From: Aquimarina algiphila
Lineage (GTDB): Bacteria; Bacteroidota; Bacteroidia; Flavobacteriales; Flavobacteriaceae
Direction: 5' to 3'
Assembly: GCF_007489275.1 (NCBI RefSeq)
Contig: NZ_VLNR01000048.1
Location: 1 to 63,754, forward strand
DNA length: 63,754 nt
Part shown: one piece after another, positions 53,546 to 61,313 of the stretch
Position numbering within the stretch: position 1 is the stretch's first letter
Layout: each line of letters begins with the position of its first letter
Notes under the pieces: generated by a model
The model's database searches: none
Told to the model about the DNA's origin: nothing
What the model saw: only the letters and a program-made list of their open reading frames with translations
Translations under genes and position numbers: made by a program

Positions 53546-56314
53546 TCAAAATTTAAAATTGTATGTGATTGATGGGACAGGAATCGAGAAAATCGAACTC
53601 TGCAATCCTTTAACCTTTCCGTCTTCGGTAACAAAAAATACCGAAAAAGGATTATTTCTACCCAACACATTATAAATAGATATCGTCCAGAAACTATGAG
53701 AAAGCTTATTAAGTTTATGATTCCCCTCTATATTAAACCCTAAATCTAATCGGTAATAATCTGGGATTCTAAATTTATTTCGCTCACTAAACACAGAAAA
53801 ATCAGCCCCATCAAATCTAAAACTCCCAATAGGAAAAGTAACAGGTCGACCTGTTTGATACACAAAATTAGTAGCTAAGCTAAACCGTTTGGTGAATTTA
53901 TAATTTAAGACCATGCTAAAATCGTGAGGTTTATCAAAGTTAGAAGGAAAAAAATCTCCTCTATTTACTTGTTCTTCTCTAAATTCACTCTCTAACTGAA
54001 TAAAAGAGCGGGAGTACGTATATCCTAGCCAGCCATAAAGTTTTCCTTTTTGTTTTTTCAATAAAAACTCGACTCCGTAGGCTCTACCCTTACCCTGTAA
54101 AACTTCAGTTTCTATATTTTCATTAAGTAAGATTTCTGCACCGGTCTTAAAGTCAAGAATGTTTTTTGAAAATTTATAAAACCCTTCCAAGCTCAATTCG
54201 TATGCTCTTTCTCTCATATTTTTATACACTCCAAGTGAATATTGTTGTGAGCTTTGTGGTTTTATATTAAGATCAGAAAGTTTCCAGGTATCTATTGGAG
54301 AAACTGTGGTGTTATTGGATAAGGTATTTATAAACTGATAGGTCTTATTGTAAGACGCTTTAATTGATAAATCTTCATTTAATAAGTATCGCCCAGAGAT
54401 TCTTAACTCAGGACCACCATAAGTTTTAATGACCTCATTTTCATCATAAGAGATAGTTTCTCTAATGGTTTCTAAACTTCTAGGTACTCCTTCTTGAAAT
54501 ACATTTTGAGTAGCTTTTCCTAATGCATTAAATACCGAGTAGCGAATACCGGTATCTAAGGTGAAGTTTTTTGTTATATCTATTTCTGATGCTAGAAAAA
54601 TAGCAGATTCTAGACCTCGTTCTTCATCTAGTCGTAATGGAGTAATAATAGACTCTGTTCCTGTTGGTTGAATAGAACCTGGATTTACTGTATATAATTT
54701 GCTTGAAACCCCATAATCAAATTTTATGTTATCATTATATAGATATTTTAACTGTAGCTTTATATCTTTCTCATCAATACTATATCCAATGTCAAAATCA
54801 GTATTCGTATCTCCGTCAAATTCTATGTCAAAATCATACCTGCTATTTGATAACGATAACTTTGCAGCATGTTTATCATTAAATCTATAATTCCATTTCA
54901 AAGACAATGCTCTATTATTATATACATATAATGAATCTGAGGTTATACTAAAATCATCTCTGCTTATATATGCTGTCGCTTCTATTTTTGAATTTTCTGA
55001 AAAGCGATGATTATATTTTGCGATAATATCATAGAAAGAGGCTTCGCTATTCTTAAGCGATTCTTCATCAAGGGCATCCAAAATCCAATTTGCATATGCT
55101 ACTCTTCCACCAACCATTAATCCCGATTTACCTTTTATTATTGGAGTTTCTAAAAGAACATTTCCTGTTACTGGACCAATAGAGGCTTCTCCTTTAAACT
55201 CTTCAACACTAGCATCCTTTGTAGTTAAATCAAAAACTGACGATAATCGACCTCCATAGGCTGCAGGAATGTTATTCTTATAAATGTTTACATCTCCTAG
55301 AGCAAATGGATTAAGTGCAGAGAAAATCCCAAAGAAATGTTGTGGATTATAGATAACTGCATCGTCTAACAGAATCAAGTTTTGATCAGATTTACCTCCT
55401 CTTACATTGTACCCCAAAGCACCTTCGCCAGCTGTAGTTATACCCGGCAAGGATGTGGCAACCTTAAGTACATCACGTTCTCCTAAGGCCAAGGGAATAT
55501 TTTTTGATTCTTTTACATCAATCTTAGTTTTTGTTACTACCTCATCTACATTATTATATGTCTTTGTCTGTAGTACTACTTCATCCAATTGTTCGATTCC
55601 TTCGTTAAGTATAATATCATATTGTCCATCATTATACATTATAATACGTTTCCTAACGTTTTCCATTGCCAGAACTTTGACTTCTAAAATATTTAGTCCA
55701 GTATTTAGTTCTGTCTCATAAAAACCTTTTGAGTTTGTTGCTACCGCAACTCCATTAAGGTTAATAAAAATATTAGATAAAGGATTTCCTGTCTGTCTAT
55801 TTTTAACATATCCAGATAGTACAAATTTTTGTTTTGTATTGTCTGCATTAGCTTTTCCTATTCTAATGGTTTCGATTTTATTCTTTTTAGACTTTTTAGC
55901 ATTCGCAAATACAGAAGATGATGATTTCGTTTTACCTATTGTATTTTCTGTATAGGTTACGATAGAATCTCTCCCAAAAAAACCATCAGGAACTTTATCA
56001 TATATAATGCTATTGGGAGTTAGAATGATCTTATCATTTTCAATAATAAAAAAATTAATAATTGTGTTTTCAAAAAGACCATTTAAGACATTAATAATCG
56101 ATTCATTCTTATAATCCCCAGACACATCATTATATTCTTTCAACCAAGAATCAATAAAATAAAAATGATAATCTGTTTGTTCTTCTATCAGATGTATAAC
56201 AGATAGTACATCTGTATTTTTAAAAGAAAGTGTTAATAAAGAATCTTTTTGTTGCGCCGATATACTTTGAGTTTGTATATACATTAAAAAAATTAGCCCC
56301 AAATATTTTTTCAT
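53546..56314 (-). CDS. TonB-dependent receptor with STN and carboxypeptidase-like domains
   Basis: A 922-residue outer-membrane receptor: signal peptide (MKKYLGLIFLMYIQTQSIS), an STN domain at ~25-105 (LSFKNTDVLSVIHLIEEQTD), a carboxypeptidase-like domain at ~165-245 (VLSGYVKNRQTGNPLSNIFI), the plug (LPGITTAGEGALGYNVRGGK, LILLDDAVIYNPQHFFGIFS) and a beta-barrel ending in the aromatic ITYNFKF. Its STN suggests signalling, yet no FecR/sigma pair is next to it. It differs from the SusC at 41152 in length and lacks a SusD partner; DUF4249 takes that place. Confidence 0.93.
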   Translation of the reverse strand: MKKYLGLIFLMYIQTQSISAQQKDSLLTLSFKNTDVLSVIHLIEEQTDYHFYFIDSWLKEYNDVSGDYKNESIINVLNGLFENTIINFFIIENDKIILTPNSIIYDKVPDGFFGRDSIVTYTENTIGKTKSSSSVFANAKKSKKNKIETIRIGKANADNTKQKFVLSGYVKNRQTGNPLSNIFINLNGVAVATNSKGFYETELNTGLNILEVKVLAMENVRKRIIMYNDGQYDIILNEGIEQLDEVVLQTKTYNNVDEVVTKTKIDVKESKNIPLALGERDVLKVATSLPGITTAGEGALGYNVRGGKSDQNLILLDDAVIYNPQHFFGIFSALNPFALGDVNIYKNNIPAAYGGRLSSVFDLTTKDASVEEFKGEASIGPVTGNVLLETPIIKGKSGLMVGGRVAYANWILDALDEESLKNSEASFYDIIAKYNHRFSENSKIEATAYISRDDFSITSDSLYVYNNRALSLKWNYRFNDKHAAKLSLSNSRYDFDIEFDGDTNTDFDIGYSIDEKDIKLQLKYLYNDNIKFDYGVSSKLYTVNPGSIQPTGTESIITPLRLDEERGLESAIFLASEIDITKNFTLDTGIRYSVFNALGKATQNVFQEGVPRSLETIRETISYDENEVIKTYGGPELRISGRYLLNEDLSIKASYNKTYQFINTLSNNTTVSPIDTWKLSDLNIKPQSSQQYSLGVYKNMRERAYELSLEGFYKFSKNILDFKTGAEILLNENIETEVLQGKGRAYGVEFLLKKQKGKLYGWLGYTYSRSFIQLESEFREEQVNRGDFFPSNFDKPHDFSMVLNYKFTKRFSLATNFVYQTGRPVTFPIGSFRFDGADFSVFSERNKFRIPDYYRLDLGFNIEGNHKLNKLSHSFWTISIYNVLGRNNPFSVFFVTEDGKVKGLQSSIFSIPVPSITYNFKF

Positions 56315-56318
56315 AGTG

Positions 56319-57068
56319 CTACAACTCTTTATTTAATTGCGAAGGTTGAACAACTTTTTCGAATAGTCTTTTCATAAATCTATCAGGTTCTGATTTTTTT
56401 AATATCTTATTAGTGGTATAAAATTGTTTAATTTCTTTTTTTAGTTCGGGGTAAATTTTTACAATATCATATTTAGACTTAACTACATAATACTTCTCAT
56501 TACAAGATAAAATATATCTATTTGCACTAGTAAACTCATATACCATCCTATCTCCAGTATCTCCTAGTCTTCTATTTCTAACTTTCTTATTACTTTTTAA
56601 TAAAAACAAATCTTCAGTTTCTAATAGAACCTCATAAAATATAGTATTTAGAATATTTTCTGCCTTCTCTACTTCTCTATCATCAATTCTTATAAATCTC
56701 GAACCATCGATAACGAACTCATCAATTTTATCTGGTATTAGTTTTATAACAGAAGCTGTAGAAGAAGATTTTAACTGTACCAAAAGCCTATCTATTTCCA
56801 AATTGTATTTCATCTTTATATCATAGTAGGTTTGACCGCTATAAGTAACTGATCCCATAAGCACTTCATCAGAACGAAAAAATGCATGTCTATTATCATA
56901 TATCCTGTTGACATCAAAATCAAGATACCATTTCCCATTATACAAACCTGTATGCTCTTGACCCAAAACCTGATCAAACCAATTATAATATTTACTTTCT
57001 TCTTTAAGTTGCCCAAAAAAAAGAAATGGTACTAGTAAAAAAACAATACTGCTTTTCTTTTTATGCAT
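56319..57068 (-). CDS. Hypothetical exported protein, first gene of the TonB-receptor operon
   Basis: I do not recognise this 249-residue protein. It has a signal peptide (MHKKKSSIVFLLVPFLFFGQ) and no lipobox. The mature part mixes beta strands with charged helices; the C-terminal ~60 residues are basic and helical (VKIYPELKKEIKQFYTTNKI). Its stop is four bases before the receptor start, so it is tightly coupled to it. A small helper of the receptor or a secreted ligand-binding protein is possible, but nothing fixes this. Confidence 0.7.
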   Translation of the reverse strand: MHKKKSSIVFLLVPFLFFGQLKEESKYYNWFDQVLGQEHTGLYNGKWYLDFDVNRIYDNRHAFFRSDEVLMGSVTYSGQTYYDIKMKYNLEIDRLLVQLKSSSTASVIKLIPDKIDEFVIDGSRFIRIDDREVEKAENILNTIFYEVLLETEDLFLLKSNKKVRNRRLGDTGDRMVYEFTSANRYILSCNEKYYVVKSKYDIVKIYPELKKEIKQFYTTNKILKKSEPDRFMKRLFEKVVQPSQLNKEL

Positions 57069-57289
57069 TTTATATATCCTTATGATTTATTTCACTTATC
57101 AAATATTCTGTAAACATATTTTTAAAACTTAATCAGTGAATGTGCTGTAAAATTTATCATAAAGAATATAAATTATAACTAAACATAAATCGTTTTAACA
57201 TAATAAATATCATTTTCACATTTAACCTTATCAGAATGAAGTTTATTTTTAATTTTGATTCAAATCCCTATCTATAACAAATCCTATTA

Positions 57290-57297
57290 TAAATTTG
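57290..57297 (+). promoter_or_regulatory. Promoter of the amidohydrolase gene
   Basis: TAAATTTG matches TAnnTTTG. Nearby bases ATAAATTTGTTAAGACA and ATTAATTC also occur before the M28 peptidase gene (59145). A leader of about 90 bases follows. The rest of 57069-57289 is AT-rich with no gene. Confidence 0.5.
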
Positions 57298-57393
57298 TTA
57301 AGACATCATCATTAATTCTTGGTTTTTATTTAATTTGGAATCTCGCTTGGATAACATTTATTTAATAATCACAAACAGCCACAGGAACCAATT

Positions 57394-59130
57394 ATGAAAA
57401 AAAACATAATTACAGTCATTCTATTTACAATTTTAAATATAGTTTCTATTGGAGCACAATCAGTACTTATAGAAAACATTAATATAATTGATGTAGAAAC
57501 TGGAAAAATCAAAAAACAACAACATATTCATATAGAAAATGAAAAAATAATATCTATTTCTTCTAAAAAAAATATTCCTACAGATGGCACTACAATCATT
57601 AATGGTACTGATAAATTTATTATGCCCGGTATGATTGATACTCATATCCATTTTTTTCAAACTGGCGGTTTATATACTAGGCCAGATGCAATTGATCTAA
57701 GAAAAGTAGTGTCTTATGAGGATGAAATTCAGTTTGCGAAAGATATTATTACTGATAATTTTAAAAGATATCTAAGATTAGGAATTACTTCAGTAATGGA
57801 TGTTGGTGGTCCTTTTTACAATTTTAAAATCAGAGATAGTATTGTCAAAAACAACTTATCTCCTAATGTTTTTGTTACTGGTCCTTTGTTCTCTCCTTAT
57901 CAACCAGAAGCTTTCTCTAAGTTAGAAGATATTCCTATAGAAAAGATTAGTACTTTAGAAGAAGCCAGCGCATTGTTTAACAAAATGCTCCCGTATAAGC
58001 CTGATTTCATAAAAATATGGTACATCGTAAATAAGGATAATCCAGCAAAAAAGAATTTCCCTATTGTAAAACATATTGCAGAACTATCTCATAAAAACAA
58101 TTTAAAACTTGCTATACATGCTACCGATTTAAATACTGCAAAACTTGCTGTTAAAGCTGGAGCAGATATATTAGTTCATAGTGTTAGAGATGAAATAATT
58201 GATGATGAATTCGCAAAAATTCTTAAAAAAAATAAAGTAACTTATATACCTACTCTCATAGTTTCTAATAACTATACTAAAACTTTTTTCTCAGAGTTAA
58301 GTATGCACCCACAAGATCTCAACTATGCAAATCCAAAAGCATATGCTTCATTATTCGATCTTGAAGGTTTAGATTCAAGATTAATTCCCGAAAGATTTAG
58401 AAAAATTAGAGGAAGTGATAAACAAAAGGATGCTATAAGATTACGTTTTAAAAAATTCGATAGTGTTATAGATCTTAACCTTCAAAAATTACAAAAACAA
58501 CAAATAAATATAGCTACAGGAACAGATGCTGGAAATATAGGGACAATGCATGCATCCTCCTATATCCAAGAAATCGAAGCTATGCAAAAATCAGGGATTA
58601 CCCCTAATGATATTATTAAAGCATCTACTATAAATGCTGCAAAAGGTTTTGGTTTAGACCATCAAATTGGTTCTGTTACTGAAGGTAAATTGGCAGATTT
58701 GGTGATTTTAAATAAGAACCCTTTAGAAAATATTCAAAATTTGAACACTATTCATGAAGTCATTAAAAGCGGTAAAATTCTTAATATTTCAAATTTAATT
58801 AAAGAATCTCCTGAACAAGTGGTACAACGACAAGTTAATGCATATAATGCCAGAAATATTGATGCATTCATGGATACATATGCTGATGACATCAAGATTT
58901 ATAATTTCCCTGATGAAATCTCAATGGAAGGAAAAGAAAAGATGCGTGAACGTTTTAAAGACATGTTTGAAAAAGTCCCTAACCTTTACTGTAATATTAA
59001 GAATCGAATCGTATTAGGGAATAAAGTTATAGATCGTGAATATGTAAGGTTCGGAGAAAAGTACTCCAATGTGATTGCTATTTATGAAGTAACAAACGGT
59101 AAAATTTCTAAAGTGACTTTTTTAAGATAA
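57394..59130 (+). CDS. Exported amidohydrolase with C-terminal NTF2-like domain
   Basis: A 578-residue protein with signal peptide (MKKNIITVILFTILNIVSIGA). The amidohydrolase fold runs from ~25 to ~460. Metal ligands: HIH in GMIDTHIHFF, H in LAIHATDLNT, H in LVHSVRDE and D in TGTDAGN. Members hydrolyse amides, cyclic imides or peptides (for example imidazolonepropionase- and prolidase-like). From residue 472 a SnoaL/NTF2-like domain is fused (VVQRQVNAYNARNIDAFMDT, ending KISKVTFLR), almost the same as the tandem pair at 48827-50353. This fusion is unusual, and its ligand is unknown. Confidence 0.85.
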   Translation: MKKNIITVILFTILNIVSIGAQSVLIENINIIDVETGKIKKQQHIHIENEKIISISSKKNIPTDGTTIINGTDKFIMPGMIDTHIHFFQTGGLYTRPDAIDLRKVVSYEDEIQFAKDIITDNFKRYLRLGITSVMDVGGPFYNFKIRDSIVKNNLSPNVFVTGPLFSPYQPEAFSKLEDIPIEKISTLEEASALFNKMLPYKPDFIKIWYIVNKDNPAKKNFPIVKHIAELSHKNNLKLAIHATDLNTAKLAVKAGADILVHSVRDEIIDDEFAKILKKNKVTYIPTLIVSNNYTKTFFSELSMHPQDLNYANPKAYASLFDLEGLDSRLIPERFRKIRGSDKQKDAIRLRFKKFDSVIDLNLQKLQKQQINIATGTDAGNIGTMHASSYIQEIEAMQKSGITPNDIIKASTINAAKGFGLDHQIGSVTEGKLADLVILNKNPLENIQNLNTIHEVIKSGKILNISNLIKESPEQVVQRQVNAYNARNIDAFMDTYADDIKIYNFPDEISMEGKEKMRERFKDMFEKVPNLYCNIKNRIVLGNKVIDREYVRFGEKYSNVIAIYEVTNGKISKVTFLR

Positions 59131-59144
59131 TAGCTTTCATCATA

Positions 59145-59152
59145 TAAATTTG
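59145..59152 (+). promoter_or_regulatory. Promoter of the M28 peptidase gene
   Basis: TAAATTTG with flanks ATAAATTTGTTAAGACA and ATTAATTC, the same flanks as at 57290. The peptidase gene starts 58 bases downstream. Confidence 0.5.
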
Positions 59153-59210
59153 TTAAGACACATTTATTAATTCCCTGTTTTACCTAAATTAGGCGATCAA
59201 ATTCACACAA

Positions 59211-60548
59211 ATGAAGACATTTTTTACCTTAAGCTTACTTTTATTATCTACCATTTTAACAGCACAAACCGATCAACGCATCTATGATATCATTACTGCT
59301 GTTTCTGCAGATCGAATTGAAACGGATATCAAAAAATTAGCTGATTTTGGCACTCGTAATACATTTAGTGATACCATTTCAAATACCAGAGGTATCGGAG
59401 CTGCACGAAGATGGATAAAATCAGAATTCGAAACCATTTCTAAAGATTGTAAAAACTGTTTGGATGTATTTTATCAAAAAGACTTCGTTACTAAAGATAT
59501 GGGAACCAGAGTACCACATGATGCATGGGTAGTGAATGTAGTGGCTATACAAAAAGGAACAAAATATCCTAATCGTTATATCATCATGAGTGGTGATATA
59601 GATTCTCGAGCAAGTGACACCATGGATTTTACAACAGATGCGCCTGGTGCTAATGACAATGCCAGCGGAATGGCAGGAACTATTGAAGCCGCAAGAGTGT
59701 TATCCAAATATACATTCGAGAGTAGTATTATTTATGTTGGATTATCAGGAGAAGAACAAGGACTCTTTGGTGGTGGGGGATTAGCAAAATATGCCAAGGA
59801 TCAAGGATGGGATATTATAGGTATTCTTAACAATGACATGATTGGTAATATCAAAGGAGTAGATGGAGTTATTGACAACAGAGCGTTTAGAATATTTTCT
59901 GAACCTACCAATCTTACAGATGATGAAAAGAAAGTTCGTCGTAGACGTTTTTATGGAGGTGAAGTTGATGGCATTTCTCGTCAATTAGCAAGATATGTAC
60001 ATAAAAGTGTAAAAACCTATATGCCAGAAATGAATCCAATGATGATTTATCGATTAGATCGTTTTGGTCGGGGCGGGCATCACAGACCCTTTAATGATTT
60101 AGGATATGCCGGAATCAGAATTATGGAAGCCCATGAAAACTATACACAACAACATCAAAATATTAGAGAAGAAAACGGAATCAAATATGGTGATGTGGTA
60201 GAACATGTTAATTTTGAATATGCTGCAAAACTTACCGCTGTAAATGCCATTAATCTGGCTGGTCTTGCCTGGGCGCCTCCTGCTCCATCTGAAGTGAAAA
60301 TTGGAGGTATCGTAGAACCATCTGCAAAATTTAAATGGAAAAAAGTCAACAACCCTAATGTAAAAGGTTATAAAATCTACTGGAGAGATACTACATCCCC
60401 TACATGGGATCATAGTCGATTTGTTGGTGATGTGGATAACTTTGTATTGGATGGTATTGTGATCGATAATTTCTTTTTTGGCATCGCCACTGTAGGAAAA
60501 AATGGCCATGAGAGCACTGTCGTATTTCCATCAGAAGTTTTTAGATAG
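59211..60548 (+). CDS. Secreted M28 family metallopeptidase
   Basis: A 445-residue exported aminopeptidase-like enzyme. Signal peptide at ~1-19 (FTLSLLLLSTILTA). The M28 zinc-binding pattern is seen: the first-ligand position is taken by GDIDSR, where an HxDS-type motif would be usual, then the bridging Asp in PGANDNASGMAG, catalytic Glu-Glu in SGEEQGLFGG, Asp in ILNNDMIGN and a late His in MEAHENYT. The C-terminal ~90 residues look like a fibronectin-type domain (PSEVKIGGIVEPSAKFKWKK). It probably trims peptides outside the cytoplasm. Note that the usual first His is Asp (GDID). Confidence 0.85.
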   Translation: MKTFFTLSLLLLSTILTAQTDQRIYDIITAVSADRIETDIKKLADFGTRNTFSDTISNTRGIGAARRWIKSEFETISKDCKNCLDVFYQKDFVTKDMGTRVPHDAWVVNVVAIQKGTKYPNRYIIMSGDIDSRASDTMDFTTDAPGANDNASGMAGTIEAARVLSKYTFESSIIYVGLSGEEQGLFGGGGLAKYAKDQGWDIIGILNNDMIGNIKGVDGVIDNRAFRIFSEPTNLTDDEKKVRRRRFYGGEVDGISRQLARYVHKSVKTYMPEMNPMMIYRLDRFGRGGHHRPFNDLGYAGIRIMEAHENYTQQHQNIREENGIKYGDVVEHVNFEYAAKLTAVNAINLAGLAWAPPAPSEVKIGGIVEPSAKFKWKKVNNPNVKGYKIYWRDTTSPTWDHSRFVGDVDNFVLDGIVIDNFFFGIATVGKNGHESTVVFPSEVFR

Positions 60549-60585
60549 CAGAAACATCACATTGCATCAACATAGTATCATAAAT

Positions 60586-60879
60586 TTAGTCAAGAAGGTT
60601 AGCTTTCTTGTCAAGAACACCAGCTAAGTCGTCAAGAACGTTAGCTTTCTTGTCAAGAACATCAGCTAAGTCGCCAAGAACGTTAGCTTTCTTGTCAAGA
60701 ATACCAGCTAAGTCGTCAAGAACGTTAGCTTTCTTGTCAAGAACATCAGCTAAGTTGTCAAGAACGTTAGCTTCTTGGTCAAGACTTCCAACTCTGTTGT
60801 TACGAGCCTTGGCTATCTTAGTATAACTGTTAATTTTATAGGGTAAATCCTTAACCGTGTCGGTACAATCCTCAATCAT
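60586..60879 (-). CDS. Possible small coiled-coil repeat protein
   Basis: A 97-residue frame on the minus strand starts MIEDCTDTVKDLPYKIN, then has ten or so heptads of two alternating kinds, LDKKANV and LDDLAGV/LDDLADV. Leu at each first position and Val or Ile at each last position is a coiled-coil pattern. There is no signal peptide and no clear promoter. The plus-strand frame through the same repeat is Ser/Arg-rich and less protein-like. It may be real or only a repeat that happens to stay open. Confidence 0.4.
   Translation of the reverse strand: MIEDCTDTVKDLPYKINSYTKIAKARNNRVGSLDQEANVLDNLADVLDKKANVLDDLAGILDKKANVLGDLADVLDKKANVLDDLAGVLDKKANLLD
60594..60785. repeat. 42-base tandem repeat (alternating 21-mers)
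   Basis: Four and a half units of 42 bases, each made of two related 21-mers. TTCTTGTCAAGAA, a palindrome with one central base, recurs exactly every 42 bases at 60605, 60647, 60689 and 60731. The 60786-61307 stretch after it has no other feature I can support. Confidence 0.85.
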
Positions 60880-61313
60880 CCAAAAGAAACGATCGAAATT
60901 TCCTGAATATCCACTATAAGGAGAATCACTATACCTTAATAAAAATCAACGATAGCATATACTTAAACACCATAAAACATGTCTAATTTAAAAATCCATT
61001 CTCATGTGATTTTTAACACAAAATTTAATCTCTAACACCACAAATCACCGACAAAGAACATGTAAAATCGATAAAATGCATTTTTATTTGCTTTTGATAT
61101 AGAATTTCTTTTTATTTGTAGTGCTTTTTCAAACTACAAAAAACACTAAACCAACGCTATATGAAGAAATAACTACGCTCTTCTTTTATACATAAGATAA
61201 TTTACAAAATGATAAGGTTACTATTCATCATTGTATAGTATGCCATATGATTTTGCATAGATCAAAATAAAAAAATTACCCCCATAATCTATCACTATCT
61301 TAAACATATGCTT

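Noticed and set aside
53542..53670. Upstream start of the DUF4249 protein inside the receptor gene
   Set aside because: It would place 43 residues in front of a normal lipoprotein signal; the ATG at 53541 lies just after the receptor stop.
57240..57300. tRNA-like GATTCAAATCC sequence
   Set aside because: It resembles a T-loop but no acceptor stem, D-arm or anticodon arm can be built around it.
60608..60826. Plus-strand Ser/Arg-rich reading frame through the 42-base repeat
   Set aside because: It is a by-product of the repeat staying open in several frames; it has no signal or start context, and the minus frame has the better heptad pattern.
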